This document shows positions 24,411-33,540 of a stretch of DNA of 64,000 bases, piece after piece. The DNA is from an uncultured Caldilineales bacterium (GTDB lineage: Bacteria > Chloroflexota > Anaerolineae > JAAEKA01): the NCBI GenBank assembly GCA_937907455.1, contig CALESQ010000070.1, positions 1 to 64,000 on the forward strand, read 5' to 3'. The notes beneath the pieces were generated by a model. The model made no database searches and was not told the origin of the DNA. It saw only the letters and a list, made by a program, of their open reading frames with translations. The translations under genes were made by a program, and so were the position numbers. Numbering within the stretch: position 1 is the stretch's first letter; every line of letters begins with the position of its first letter.

Positions 24411-24439
24411 TTGAGCCAGGCCGCGTTCGGCGTTATAAT
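24411..24439 (+). promoter_or_regulatory. nagA promoter
   Basis: TTGAGC (24411-24416), a 17-bp spacer and a perfect TATAAT (24434-24439) lie 45 bp before the nagA ATG and directly after MITE copy B. Confidence 0.8.
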
Positions 24440-24483
24440 GGCTGTATCATCTGCCTTTGACCTGCTGAACGGATGCTGCGCCT

Positions 24484-25656
24484 ATGCTGTACCTCATCAA
24501 TGCCACTCTGTACACGCCCGAACATACGGTGAGACGCGCCGCGGTGTTGGTGATGCAGGGGCGCATTGCCGCAGTGGGGCCGATGCCGCTGCCACTGCCT
24601 CCGCCGGGGGCTGCGGTGCTTGACGCGGAGGGCCTGCTGCTGGTGCCGGGCTTGATTGATTTGCAATGCAACGGTGCATTTGGTGATGACTTCACCGCGG
24701 CCCCGCAGACGATCTGGCGCGTGGCCGCGGCGCTGCCGCGCTATGGCATCACCAGCTTTTTGCCCACGATCATCAGCGCGCCACTGTCTACGGTGGTCGC
24801 GGCACAGGAGGTGATGCAGCAAGGTCCGCCCAGCGGCTTTGGCGGCGCTGCACCGCTGGGCCTGCACCTTGAAGGGCCTTTTTTGAACCCGCTGAAACGC
24901 GGCGCGCACGATCTTGCCTGGCTGCAACTGCCCAGCCTGGCGGCGGCGGCAACGTGGCATCCGGCGGGCGGGGTGCGCCTGGTGAGCCTGGCCCCGGAGC
25001 TGCCGGGCGCTGCTGAGCTTGTCAGCCTGTTGGCCGGGCGCGGCGTGCTGGTGAGTGCAGCACATAGCCAGGCCAGCTACCAGCAAGCTCTGGCTGGCTT
25101 TGATGCAGGTATTCGCTACGGTACGCATCTGTTCAACGCTATGCCGCCGCTGCACCATCGTCACCCCGGTTTGGCCGGTGCTTTGCTGGCCGATGCGCGG
25201 CCGGTGGTGGGGCTTATTGCTGATGGTCTGCATGTGCATCCTGCACTGGTGGCGCTGGCCTGGCGCACGCTGGGGCCACAGCGGCTGAACCTGGTCAGCG
25301 ATGCGATGGCTGCGCTGGGCCAGGGGCCGGGGCGCTATGTGCTGGGCGACAGCCCGGTGCAGGTGAGCAACGATTCAGACGCACGCCTGGCTGATGGCAC
25401 GCTGGCGGGCAGTGTGCTGGCGCTGGATCAGGCGTTGCGTAACCTGCTGGCCTGGACGGGCTGCACGCTCAACGAGGCGCTGGCCTCGGTGACTACTACG
25501 CCTGCTGCCGCGCTGGGGCTGGGGTACGAGCGTGGTCGCATCGCTCCGGGCTATGTGGCCGATCTGGTGCTGCTGACTCCGGATTTGCACGTTCATACGG
25601 TGCTGGCTGAAGGACAAGTGGTTTATGCCCGATCTGACTTACTGCGCCCGCTTTGA
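24484..25656 (+). CDS. nagA: N-acetylglucosamine-6-phosphate deacetylase
   Basis: A 390-residue amidohydrolase that removes acetate from GlcNAc-6-phosphate in amino-sugar and wall recycling. Motifs: LLLVPGLIDLQCNGAFGDDF (with QCNG in place of the usual DxHxHG), GLHLEGPFLNPLKRGAH (metal Glu), LVSAAHSQASY, YGTHLFNAMPPLHHR, GLIADGLHVHP and NLVSDAMAALG with the catalytic Asp. The family length is normal. No nagB or PTS gene is next to it. Its stop lies 32 bp inside the next gene, so the two are co-translated. Confidence 0.92.
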   Translation: MLYLINATLYTPEHTVRRAAVLVMQGRIAAVGPMPLPLPPPGAAVLDAEGLLLVPGLIDLQCNGAFGDDFTAAPQTIWRVAAALPRYGITSFLPTIISAPLSTVVAAQEVMQQGPPSGFGGAAPLGLHLEGPFLNPLKRGAHDLAWLQLPSLAAAATWHPAGGVRLVSLAPELPGAAELVSLLAGRGVLVSAAHSQASYQQALAGFDAGIRYGTHLFNAMPPLHHRHPGLAGALLADARPVVGLIADGLHVHPALVALAWRTLGPQRLNLVSDAMAALGQGPGRYVLGDSPVQVSNDSDARLADGTLAGSVLALDQALRNLLAWTGCTLNEALASVTTTPAAALGLGYERGRIAPGYVADLVLLTPDLHVHTVLAEGQVVYARSDLLRPL

Positions 25657-26251
25657 CTGTGACCGCTGCCTGACGCGCTGCGACGGACGCAGTAAAAGCG
25701 CGTATTGCTTCGAGGATGATGTGGCGCTGTCGGAGGCCGCGGAAGACTGGCTGGCGGGCTATCTGGCGGACACGCTGGGGGTTGATGTCTACAAGGCGCC
25801 GCCGCGGCGGCATGGCCTGCCCGATCTGGCGCTCATTCGCGGGGAACAGGTGCTGGCGCGGGTGGAGGTGAAGGCGCAGGGCCGGGCTTTTATGGCGGTG
25901 CAACGCCTGCTGCCTGAGGCCGATTTGCTGCCGTATGAAACGGTGGCGCTTAACCTGAGCGATATCCGACGCTATGCTGCGCAGTATCGCATGGACGGCG
26001 TGCCGCTGTTTTTGATCTGGCGGGTGAAGCGCCCCTGCCTGGGTGAGGGCTATTGGGGCCAGCACATCGCCGCGCTGATTGAGCTGGGCAATCGCTACCG
26101 CGATCTGCGCACTTGGCGGCGCGCCTCTACCGACAGCGATTATGTGGCTGGGGAACATCGCGGGGTGACGGTGAACTATCACTTCAGCCTGCGCGAGTTG
26201 CTGCCGCTGGCTGATCTGCTGCGCGCGATGCCGGGAGGGGGTGGGAATTGA
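25625..26251 (+). CDS. Conserved hypothetical protein: Cys-rich N-terminus plus PD-(D/E)XK-like core
   Basis: The 208-residue product has no recognised family. The first 28 residues contain five Cys (C7, C12, C15, C19, C28), enough for a zinc or iron-sulfur site. Residues ~62-88 read GLPDLALIRGEQVLARVEVKAQG, which fits the PD-(D/E)XK nuclease pattern: PD, a beta hairpin, then E-x-K on the next strand. Later QRLLPEADLLPYETVALNL and YAAQYRMDGVPLFLIWRVK look like core helices and strands. The combination recalls Cas4-type nucleases, but the Cys here are all N-terminal. The gene overlaps nagA by 32 bp. Confidence 0.6.
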   Translation: MPDLTYCARFDCDRCLTRCDGRSKSAYCFEDDVALSEAAEDWLAGYLADTLGVDVYKAPPRRHGLPDLALIRGEQVLARVEVKAQGRAFMAVQRLLPEADLLPYETVALNLSDIRRYAAQYRMDGVPLFLIWRVKRPCLGEGYWGQHIAALIELGNRYRDLRTWRRASTDSDYVAGEHRGVTVNYHFSLRELLPLADLLRAMPGGGGN

Positions 26252-26260
26252 GAGGGTGAG

Positions 26261-26722
26261 GTGGCTTATGGGGAGGGGCTGGCGGAGGTGACCGGCAAGC
26301 TCTATGGTTTGCTCACCGAGGCGGAAGGGGAGAAAGCGGCCAGTTGGGACGTTGCTAAGCAACAAAAACGCATCTGGCCCTGGGGTAACAATTGGAATGC
26401 GGACTATGTCAATTGCGCGCCAAGTGGGCCGGGGCGCACCACACCCCGCCGCCAATATTCACCCGCCGGCGACAGTCCCTACGGTTGCGCCGATATGGCT
26501 GGCAACGTCTGGGAATGGTGCAACAGCCTGTATCGCCCGTATCCCTACGCCGCGGACGACGGTCGGGAGGATTTAGCTGAGAGCAGAGGCCGCGTGCTGC
26601 GCGGCGGTTCATGGTATAATAAGAATCCGGCAACCGTTCGGTGTGCGTACCGTGTCAGGAACTTCCCTGACTACGGGGACGTCAGCGGCGGATTTCGTGT
26701 CGCCAGGAGTTCTCTCAAGTAG
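26261..26722 (+). pseudogene. DGR target remnant: 5'-truncated FGE/SUMF-type gene with variable region
   Basis: The reading is the C-terminal half of a formylglycine-generating-enzyme (C-type-lectin-like) protein: LTEAEGEKAA (normally PTEAEWE.AA), WPWGNNWNADYVNC, SPAGDSPYGCADMAGNVWEW, RVLRGGSW and GGFRVARS. The first ~100 residues of the fold are missing, so it is broken. From the codon after GGSW (26614) to ~26692 the codons read like a DGR variable region: Y-N-K-N-P, VRCAYR, a run of N, D, Y, V and S encoded mostly by NNC or NNT. The typical template pattern is AAC-rich here. Constant 3' sequence runs to the TAG at 26720-26722. Confidence 0.8.
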
Positions 26723-26854
26723 CACCCTGTTCGCTGGTTGCTGTCCTCTGGTCTCTGTCCGCGCCTGCACGCCTTTTGCATGGGCGGCGCCCATGCTTCT
26801 GCCCGGCGTCTGCGGGCTACAAGCCCGCAGACGCCGCCCGCTATTTTCCCGGTA
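26723..26854. other. DGR-relic spacer with two perfect hairpins
   Basis: GCATGGGC-GGC-GCCCATGC (26778-26796) and a 14-bp stem with a 3-nt loop (26805-26835, GGCGTCTGCGGGCT arms) stand between the variable region and the reverse-transcriptase start. They could be the DNA hairpins that help DGR homing, a terminator, or REP-type palindromes. No adenine-rich template repeat is recognisable here. The rest of the gap to 27044 is the reverse-transcriptase fragment and unassigned sequence. Confidence 0.6.
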
Positions 26855-26932
26855 ATGCCAAAAATCTTCAAAAACCTTTACCCGCAGATCTACGATCTGG
26901 AGAACCTCTGGTTGGCTTGGCGGCGCGCCCGC
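26855..26932 (+). pseudogene. 5' fragment of a DGR-type reverse transcriptase
   Basis: From ATG 26855 the frame reads MPKIFKNLYPQIYDLENLW, then LAWRRAR. This is the characteristic start of DGR and related RNA-dependent DNA polymerases (NLYPQI..(F/L)ENL..A...AR.GKR). After codon ~26 the homology ends; the frame continues as unrelated sequence to 27037. None of the catalytic palm motifs (YxDD) is present in the window, so the gene is dead, cut off before the AT-rich dehydrogenase gene that follows. Confidence 0.65.
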
Positions 26933-27044
26933 CCCCGTCCCTGGCTGAGTATAATGCGATCCGTTGGGCATCTTTGCAACTTTGTAAGACAGAAAATCGT
27001 AAAACAATCTGAAACCAATCAAGACGAAATTACATAGGAGAAAA

Positions 27045-27968
27045 ATGAAAGCAATCGTTTACACAAAATATGGGCCGCCGGATGTTCTTCACTTGAAAGA
27101 TGTGGAAAAACCAACGCCTAAAAGTAACGAGATTTTGGTAAAAGTATATGCCACAACAGTCACATCAGGGACGATCTGGGCCAGAAGCGGAAAACATCGT
27201 GATTCCAAACTCTTTACGCTTGCATTGCGAATGCTTTTTGGCATCAGCAAGCCGAGAAAAACAATCCTTGGCTATGAATTATCTGGGGAAGTTGAAGCGG
27301 TGGGTAAAGAGGTAAAGCGGTTCCAGGTTGGAGACAAAGTTTTTGGAACTACTACGGGGTTGAAGAATGGGGCATATGCTGAATATATCTGTATGCCTGA
27401 AGAATGGAAACAGGGTGTAGTAGCTAAGAATCCTGAAAACGTTAGTTATGATGAAGCAGCAGCCATTCCAATAGGCGCGATGACTGCGTTGCATATACTT
27501 CGGGGCGGCAATATAGAGCAGGGTCAGAAAGTACTCATCTATGGTGCATCTGGGAGTGTGGGAACATACGCGGTTCAGTTGGCAAAACATTTCGGTGCCG
27601 AAGTAACGGCGGTATGCAGTACATCGAATTTGGATTTGGTTAGATCACTGGGCGCTGAAAAGGTGATTGACTACACCAAAGATGATTTTACACAAATGGG
27701 TGAAGTCTATGATGTCATTGTTGATGCGGTGGGTAAAATCTCTCGTTCGGCAAGCAAGGGATGCTTGAAAGAAGGCGGTAAATATTTGAGTGTTACATCG
27801 CCAACGAGTGAGAAAACAGAGTATTTGGTATATCTGAAAGAGCTTGTTGAAGCGGGTAAGCTTCGACCGGTAATTGATAGACGGTATCCACTGGAGCAAA
27901 CTTCTGAAGCCCACAGATACGTTGAAAAGGGGCACAAAAAAGGAAATGTTGTTATCACCGTGCCATAG
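27045..27968 (+). CDS. NAD(P)-dependent alcohol dehydrogenase / quinone-reductase family (MDR), transferred
   Basis: A 307-residue medium-chain dehydrogenase/reductase of the zinc-free quinone-reductase type. Motifs: [47 protein letters not shown], and the nucleotide-binding fold [30 protein letters not shown] followed by [17 protein letters not shown]. The Shine-Dalgarno AGGAGA is strong. Base composition is much more AT-rich than the neighbours, with many AAA, GAA, ATT and TTT codons. It lies between the reverse-transcriptase stub and the second variable-region end, so it was probably acquired into the DGR locus. Confidence 0.9.
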   Translation: MKAIVYTKYGPPDVLHLKDVEKPTPKSNEILVKVYATTVTSGTIWARSGKHRDSKLFTLALRMLFGISKPRKTILGYELSGEVEAVGKEVKRFQVGDKVFGTTTGLKNGAYAEYICMPEEWKQGVVAKNPENVSYDEAAAIPIGAMTALHILRGGNIEQGQKVLIYGASGSVGTYAVQLAKHFGAEVTAVCSTSNLDLVRSLGAEKVIDYTKDDFTQMGEVYDVIVDAVGKISRSASKGCLKEGGKYLSVTSPTSEKTEYLVYLKELVEAGKLRPVIDRRYPLEQTSEAHRYVEKGHKKGNVVITVP

Positions 27969-27969
27969 G

Positions 27970-28014
27970 GACGCCACCCTCGGCTTTCGTGTCGCCAGGA
28001 GTTCTCTCAAATAG
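27970..28014 (+). pseudogene. Second DGR variable-region 3' end
   Basis: Reads D-A-T-L-G-F-R-V-A-R-S-S-L-K-stop in frame. From TTT CGT on (27985-28014) it matches 26693-26722 at 29 of 30 bases. Just upstream the codons differ: GAC GCC ACC CTC GGC here, GAC GTC AGC GGC GGA there. It starts immediately after the dehydrogenase stop, so the 5' part is gone. It may be the end of a second target gene or of the same one duplicated. Confidence 0.65.
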
Positions 28015-28135
28015 CTGATCGGACGGCGTTGCGCCGGTCGAGCAGGCTGCGCAGCATCGAGACCAGAGTTCGCTGATCGGACGGCGTTTCGTCGGTCGAG
28101 TAGGCTGCGCAGCAGCCGCATCGAGACCAGAGCTC
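28015..28135. repeat. Tandem duplication, ~60-bp unit, two copies
   Basis: CTGATCGGACGGCGTT.GCCGGTCGAG-type units start at 28015 and 28073, with base changes and a 6-bp insertion in the second. Two perfect palindromes follow, GCCTGTGATT-GA-AATCACAGGC (28161-28182) and AACCGGCT-GA-AGCCGGTT (28197-28214), which look like REP-type elements. No gene is seen in 28015-28422. Confidence 0.7.
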
Positions 28136-28222
28136 GCTGACCGGCCTTGTCTGCCACTGCGCCTGTGATTGAAATCACAGGCTGATGTCGCTGGCAAACC
28201 GGCTGAAGCCGGTTCTCAGAAT

Positions 28223-28256
28223 AAAAAAAACGGGTCCGACACGCCACCGGACCCGT
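28223..28256 (-). terminator. Terminator of nrdJ
   Basis: On the minus strand, a 9-bp stem (ACGGGTCCG with CGGACCCGT) is followed by eight T. It lies ~170 bp beyond the nrdJ stop at 28423. Confidence 0.85.
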
Positions 28257-28313
28257 TCTCTATTTCGCCTTTTGCTTCATCTTCCACCCTCCCACCAGTC
28301 TCTGCCCCTGTCT

Positions 28314-28373
28314 ACCCGCCTCCGGCGCACCCGCCTCCGGCGCACCCGCCTCCGGCGCACCCGCCTCCGGCGT
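28314..28373. repeat. 15-bp tandem repeat, four copies
   Basis: ACCCGCCTCCGGCGC repeats head to tail four times, the last with one change. The same word occurs inverted near 48018-48036 between murD and mraY, so it is a dispersed intergenic motif. Confidence 0.9.
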
Positions 28374-28422
28374 ACTTGTCTATTTGTCTACCTGTCTACC
28401 CTTCCCCCCTTCCCCCCCCTCC

Positions 28423-31400
28423 CTAACACTCACTATACCCGCACACATGGCACTTCACGCAGCCTTCGATGTTCAGCAGCGTGCTGTTGCCGCAGTCCGG
28501 GCACAGGTCACCGATCTGTTTAGGCATCGGCAGCGCCAGTTGCTTCGCAGGCACAGTGGGGGGCTGGGGCGCAGGGGCCTGCTCCAGGTGTTCGCCCAGC
28601 ACCTGGGCAATCGCATCCGGCAAGCTGCGCACGCGCTGCGGGCCAAAGCCCAGATGCCGCCCGCCGCCGATGCCGTTCAGTTGATACACTACCTGCTGCA
28701 AGCGCTCCGTCGGCGCCAGCGAGTCAGGCATGCGCAGCATCAGGCTGATCAGCCGGCCCAGCGCCTCGCTCACCGCGGCCACATCTGACCCCGCCTTGCC
28801 CACGTTCATAAACACTTCGAACGGTTCACCTTCTTCCGTGTCGTTCACCGTGACGTAGGCCGTGCCCAGCGGCGTCAGGCGGCGATAGGTCGCACCGTGC
28901 AGACGGCGCGGGCGCGGGCGTTTAGCATCATGGTCTGGCGCAGGCAGATGCGGCGTGTGGCCGTTCACCGAGGATGTCGGCGCGGCAGGCTCGAACTCCG
29001 GTGCGGCGTTGCTGGCCGGTTCAACCGCGGCCTTCTTGGCCTCAGCCGTGGCCCTGGTCTCCAGCACCACCTCCTGACGGCTGCCGGTAACGTACACCGT
29101 CAGCCCCTTGCAGCCCAGCTCCCACGCCATGCGGTAGGCGTCGGCCACGTTGGCCGGGGTGGCTTCGGGCGGGAAATTGCAGGTCTTTGAAATGCTGTTA
29201 TCAACATAGCGTTGCAGCGCGGCCTGCATCAGCACATGTTCGGTCGGCGTGATGTCCTGACTGACCACGAAGGTGTGCTGCAGGGCCGCGGGCAGCTCTT
29301 CGATGCTCTGGCAGGTGCCGGTGAGCACGATCTGCTCCACGATGCGCTCGCGGCGCTCGCCGGTGATGCCGGCGCGGTCCAGCGCCTCCAGGAACAGCGG
29401 GCTGACGTAGGTCAGCGTCACATCGCCGCCCGCTTCCTTGACATAACGCGTATAGGCAAGCGCGAACACCGGCTCACAGCCATAGCCTTCGCAGCCGGTG
29501 ACGGTGCCGATGGTGTTATGGCTGACAAAGCCATTAGCCAGGTAGGCGTGAGGCCCGGGCACAGACAGATCGTAGGTGTCCTGCCAGCCGCCATCCTCCA
29601 CGGCCACAATCTCATCATAGAACACGCCCTCCTCAACCGCTGCTACCAGATGATCCAGGCCCGCGCCCATGACTTCGCTGCGATGATCGGCTACAAAGCG
29701 GGCCAGGCTGGCACGCGAGGCTTGCAGGTCACGCTGTCGCCAGCCCCAGACCCGCTGTTCTTCGTGGCCGGCATCGGCCAGAGCCAGCAACGCGCGGTAG
29801 TCAGGGTGGGTCAGGGGAATGGTGTCGCCCAGCGTGGGGCGGTGTACCGTCGTTGGATCAGCTTGCAGGCGGCACAGCTGCGGTAATTGAACCAGCAGCT
29901 TTTGGGCAGCTTCGGCATGGGCTGTGCGCAGCCGATAGCTGGTGCTTTGGCCGAGGCCGGTAGTTTGCAGATCTGAGGTAGTGAGAACGCCCAAAGCCAA
30001 CAAGAGTGCCTTTACTTGATCGTGGAAGAGCGGGTCGGTGGTCAGCCAGGTAACCAGATGATCTCCGTGTACCGTGCCGTCGGCATCGAACAAGCCTGCC
30101 AGAAACGCACCATAGATCGCGGCGTCGTTGCTGCGCAATACAGCCAGCGGAATTGCCGGGCGATAGCCCTTGCCATGATGCTGCGGATGTGGCTGTTCTT
30201 TAGCGAAGCCATTGGCGCGCCAAAAGCTGACCACGTTTACCGAATGCAACTCGACACTTTGCAAGGTTTTGCTGCGGGTATCGGCTGCTACTTTGACTTC
30301 AGCGTTGAAAAGCTGGCGGATGAGGTGGGTCAGCTTGGCTTGGGTGGCTGCATCGGAGACAGCAAAGCGCAATGAGCGGTCTTTCAGGCTGCCATCGCCC
30401 ATAAAAAAGCCCACGAGATAAGCCAAATCTGCGCTCATGGCAGCAGGCAAGGTGACGGGCGTGGCGTGGAAGTCAGTCGCCAAGCTGGTGTCGAGCGTCA
30501 CTGTCTGCGGATCGCCGACCAGGCCCGAAGCCTTGAGCGGCACGCGCATCCCTGGCTGAAGCTCGTTCATGCGCTGCCATTCCCAGGCTCCGTTTTGCCA
30601 CACGCGAATGCGATGCTGGTCGGTGCCTTGCAGCGCGTAGCCGCGGCGTGTCACCGCGCGCAGGGTATGTGCGCGTCCGTTAAGGTAGAACTGCGTGGCC
30701 CAGGCAGCACCGCTTTCCGACGCAACTTGCAGATCAATAGCTTGCCAGCGCTCGCCGCTGACGTTGCCCACTGTTTCGATGGGGAGAATGCCCTGGTCGG
30801 TGGTCACCAGACTGCCGGCCACCAGGCACCCCGTCGGCGCTACCGTCGTCTGTGCGCCGTTGCGGATGCCGTGCGCCTTGATCCCGTCCACGATCTCGCT
30901 CCAGTCCACCGCGGGGCGGCCAAAGTTGTGGGTTGATGGCTCCAGCGGCGCGGGCGGCTGCCACAGCAGGTTGGCGGGGTCATAGATCGAACCGGTGATG
31001 GCAGGGAACGCGCCGCGTGCTTCGGCCAGCTCGATGGAGGTCTTCATGCAGTGGAAGCGCACGAACTCCATCACTTGCCCGGCCAGGTCCAGCGACTCGC
31101 GGTCGCCGTAGCGCACGCCGATCTTGTACATCACGTCGGCCAGACCCATGATGCCCAGGCCGATGCGCCGCACGCGGTGCGCGGCCTCCTGCAGTTGTGG
31201 CACAGCCGGCACGTATTTGTTGGCGTCCACCACATCATCCAGGAAGCGGGTAGACTCTATCGTGGTCTGTTGCAACGCGGCCCAGTCAATGCCGCCCTCC
31301 GGCGTGACGTGCTGCGCCAGGTTGATCGAACCCAGACAGCAGTTTTCGTACGGTCCGAGGAATTGTTCGCCACAAGGATTCGTGGCCTCCAGCTCGTACA

Positions 31401-33540
31401 AATGCGGCACCGGGTTGAAGCGGTTGGCCGCATCCAGAAACAGCACGCCCGGCTCGCCGTTGCGGTGCGCATAGGCGATGATCTGGTCGAACAGGCTGCG
31501 GGCGCGCACCGTGCGGCTTGCCTTGCCGGTGTGAGGGTTGACAAGATCGAAATCGCTGTCTTCCCGCACCGCCTCCATGAAAGCGTCGGTGATGCCCACG
31601 GAAATGTTGAAGTTGGCGATGGTGCCTTCTTGTGCCTTGCAGGCGATGAATTCCTCGATGTCGGGGTGATCTACGCGCAGCACACCCATGTTGGCGCCGC
31701 GGCGGGTGTTGTGTGTCACCAGGCCGTTGGCCAAATAGGTGTGGTTGTCTTCCACCTCCAGGTCCAGGGTAAGGACTTCGCCCGCGGGCTGCACCTGCTG
31801 TACGGCTACGAACCACAGGTCATTGGCAGGCCGCGCCTGCTCGGCAAATTGCGGCCAGGTGGCGCAGAACTCACGATAGGCACGGCTGGTCAGCGGGGCA
31901 TCGGCGCGCAGCAGCGGTTGCAGTTTGCGGCGCAGCAGCAGCCCGCTGCCGATCTCCGGCAGGGCCGAGCTATCCGTTGGTTGGGTGATGTGTGCCAGCA
32001 CCGGTTGCACCCAGTAGGCCGGATACGGCAGGGCATAGTCGGCATCCGGCTCGGTCTCGTCGCGGTAGGCATGGCAGGCGGCAAAGCGGCTGGTGGGGTC
32101 GCAGCCGATGCGTTCACGCCACACGGCTAACCCGCGGTGGTGGCGCATGCGCACCAGCCAGCGCTCTCCTTGTGGCATTACCTGCACCGGCGCTCCCAGG
32201 CCAATGAGCAGGGTAGCGATCTGTTGCGCCTGCTGCGGCGATGTCAGCTCAAGCTGCGGGTAGCCCTCTGCGGTGATGTGGCCCAACGCCTCGAACAGGC
32301 CGCGCAGATACGCGCCTACCACCTCGGCGCTGCTTTGGCGCACCAGCCGCGGCACGTTGCCGCTGGCATCTAACAGCCGGTTGACTTGCAGAAAACGCTT
32401 CACCGGCAGGCTATCCAACACAAACAGCGAATGGTTCGCACTGCGCTGGCGCACCAGGCCGGCAGCGGGGAACAGGGCTTGCAGCAGTCGCGGCAGGGCT
32501 TCGATCAAATAGCTGTCGTGAGCGACCTCCCAGCGCACGCGGCCATCGTAGTGTTCTGCGCCGCTCTGCCCCTTGCCCGCGCTGTATCCCAGCACAAAGG
32601 CCAGTGCCTCATCCAGCAACGCCGGCAGACCAGCCCCCTGCACCGGTCGGCGCAGCGCGCGCAGCCGCCCCTGATGCTGGCCCAGCATCACCAAAATGAT
32701 GTCGCCGCTTTGCAGCTCGTCCAGTCGTCGCCACGCCGGCCCCTGCTCTGTCATCACCTTCACCCGATGGTTGGGCGTGCCGGTGAGGTTCAGGCCCGCG
32801 TCGGTGGATACGGCCAGCACCGGCTGCACGCCGTTGTTGAAGCCGCGCGGCGAAGGCCGGTCGCCCTCGTCGGTGGCGACCTGCAGGCGATGTGCCTGCC
32901 AGCCGGGTTGCATTTCGTCTATCAGTTCATCCAGGCGCAGCGTGCCGTGGTCGGTGAAAACCAGGGTGTCGGGGGTCAGGCAGCCGCCCTGGGCAATTTC
33001 GCCAAAGGCCGCGTCGTAGACGCGCAAAAAGCCTACTGGGCCGCTGGCAACGCCTGCGCTGCTGTTGACCGGATCGCTCTTGGGGCGCAGGCGGCTGAAG
33101 CTGAAGCCGTTGCCGCCACCGGTCTGCTGGATCAAGGCCGCGTTGCGCAGGGTGTTGAAGATCCCCTCTGACGAATCTTTGCCCATGTCGTCGTCAATTG
33201 CCAGCACAAAGCAGGCAGCCAACTGCCCCAGCGGCGTGCCCGCGCCGGTGAAGGTGGGAGAGTTGGGGAAGAAGCGCAGCTCGGTCAGCAGGTCGTAGAA
33301 GCGTTCGGCCAGCGTTTGATACGCCACTTCGTCGCCGTAAGCCTGTTCTGGCAGCGCCACATGGCTGGCAACGCGCCAAAACATCTGCGGCACGGTTTCC
33401 ATTGGTTTGCCATCCACCCCTTTGCGCAGATAGCGCCGACGCAGCACCTCCAGCCCATTGGGACTGATGCGGCTTAGTCCGTCCTGCTTCTGCGCCGGAA
33501 ACGGTGCAGTGACTTCGGAAGCTACTTTCTTACCACTCAT
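28423..33540 (-). CDS. nrdJ: Adenosylcobalamin-dependent ribonucleotide reductase (class II) with two inteins
   Basis: The 1705-residue precursor loses 425 and 438 residues on splicing, leaving an 842-residue class II reductase that makes dNTPs using coenzyme B12. Extein motifs: [69 protein letters not shown] with the radical Cys in NPCGE, and a C-terminal zinc-ribbon-like tail with three CxxC motifs (CPDC, CVKC, CHVC). ATG 33540 follows GGAGG. The gene lies on the same strand as nrdR and two regulator-like genes upstream, 139 bp after them. No cobalamin riboswitch was recognised in that gap, and no other dNTP-forming enzyme is in the window. Confidence 0.95.
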   Translation of the reverse strand: MSGKKVASEVTAPFPAQKQDGLSRISPNGLEVLRRRYLRKGVDGKPMETVPQMFWRVASHVALPEQAYGDEVAYQTLAERFYDLLTELRFFPNSPTFTGAGTPLGQLAACFVLAIDDDMGKDSSEGIFNTLRNAALIQQTGGGNGFSFSRLRPKSDPVNSSAGVASGPVGFLRVYDAAFGEIAQGGCLTPDTLVFTDHGTLRLDELIDEMQPGWQAHRLQVATDEGDRPSPRGFNNGVQPVLAVSTDAGLNLTGTPNHRVKVMTEQGPAWRRLDELQSGDIILVMLGQHQGRLRALRRPVQGAGLPALLDEALAFVLGYSAGKGQSGAEHYDGRVRWEVAHDSYLIEALPRLLQALFPAAGLVRQRSANHSLFVLDSLPVKRFLQVNRLLDASGNVPRLVRQSSAEVVGAYLRGLFEALGHITAEGYPQLELTSPQQAQQIATLLIGLGAPVQVMPQGERWLVRMRHHRGLAVWRERIGCDPTSRFAACHAYRDETEPDADYALPYPAYWVQPVLAHITQPTDSSALPEIGSGLLLRRKLQPLLRADAPLTSRAYREFCATWPQFAEQARPANDLWFVAVQQVQPAGEVLTLDLEVEDNHTYLANGLVTHNTRRGANMGVLRVDHPDIEEFIACKAQEGTIANFNISVGITDAFMEAVREDSDFDLVNPHTGKASRTVRARSLFDQIIAYAHRNGEPGVLFLDAANRFNPVPHLYELEATNPCGEQFLGPYENCCLGSINLAQHVTPEGGIDWAALQQTTIESTRFLDDVVDANKYVPAVPQLQEAAHRVRRIGLGIMGLADVMYKIGVRYGDRESLDLAGQVMEFVRFHCMKTSIELAEARGAFPAITGSIYDPANLLWQPPAPLEPSTHNFGRPAVDWSEIVDGIKAHGIRNGAQTTVAPTGCLVAGSLVTTDQGILPIETVGNVSGERWQAIDLQVASESGAAWATQFYLNGRAHTLRAVTRRGYALQGTDQHRIRVWQNGAWEWQRMNELQPGMRVPLKASGLVGDPQTVTLDTSLATDFHATPVTLPAAMSADLAYLVGFFMGDGSLKDRSLRFAVSDAATQAKLTHLIRQLFNAEVKVAADTRSKTLQSVELHSVNVVSFWRANGFAKEQPHPQHHGKGYRPAIPLAVLRSNDAAIYGAFLAGLFDADGTVHGDHLVTWLTTDPLFHDQVKALLLALGVLTTSDLQTTGLGQSTSYRLRTAHAEAAQKLLVQLPQLCRLQADPTTVHRPTLGDTIPLTHPDYRALLALADAGHEEQRVWGWRQRDLQASRASLARFVADHRSEVMGAGLDHLVAAVEEGVFYDEIVAVEDGGWQDTYDLSVPGPHAYLANGFVSHNTIGTVTGCEGYGCEPVFALAYTRYVKEAGGDVTLTYVSPLFLEALDRAGITGERRERIVEQIVLTGTCQSIEELPAALQHTFVVSQDITPTEHVLMQAALQRYVDNSISKTCNFPPEATPANVADAYRMAWELGCKGLTVYVTGSRQEVVLETRATAEAKKAAVEPASNAAPEFEPAAPTSSVNGHTPHLPAPDHDAKRPRPRRLHGATYRRLTPLGTAYVTVNDTEEGEPFEVFMNVGKAGSDVAAVSEALGRLISLMLRMPDSLAPTERLQQVVYQLNGIGGGRHLGFGPQRVRSLPDAIAQVLGEHLEQAPAPQPPTVPAKQLALPMPKQIGDLCPDCGNSTLLNIEGCVKCHVCGYSEC
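29515..30828 (-). other. Intein 2 in NrdJ, with LAGLIDADG endonuclease
   Basis: Residues 905-1342 of the precursor (438 aa) interrupt VAPTG/TIGTVTG, a conserved reductase loop. Cys1 is in [10 protein letters not shown], block B has GTDQHRIRV, the C-terminus is GFVSHN, and the +1 residue is Thr. Two LAGLIDADG helices are visible, [11 protein letters not shown] and [11 protein letters not shown], both with the catalytic acid, so the homing endonuclease may still work. Confidence 0.93.
31708..32982 (-). other. Intein 1 in NrdJ, endonuclease probably degenerate
   Basis: Residues 187-611 of the precursor (425 aa) interrupt EIAQGG/TRRGANM. Cys1 is in [10 protein letters not shown], block B is GTPNHRVKV with the T..H pair, and the end is GLVTHN with Thr at +1, so splicing residues are complete. 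The two LAGLIDADG positions read [11 protein letters not shown] and [11 protein letters not shown] and lack the acidic residues, so homing activity has likely been lost. Confidence 0.93.

Noticed and set aside
26738..26854. Extension of the reverse-transcriptase frame upstream of 26855
   Set aside because: The upstream codons run through perfect hairpins and do not resemble the protein family.
28314..28373. CRISPR-like short repeats
   Set aside because: The 15-bp units are directly adjacent, without spacers.
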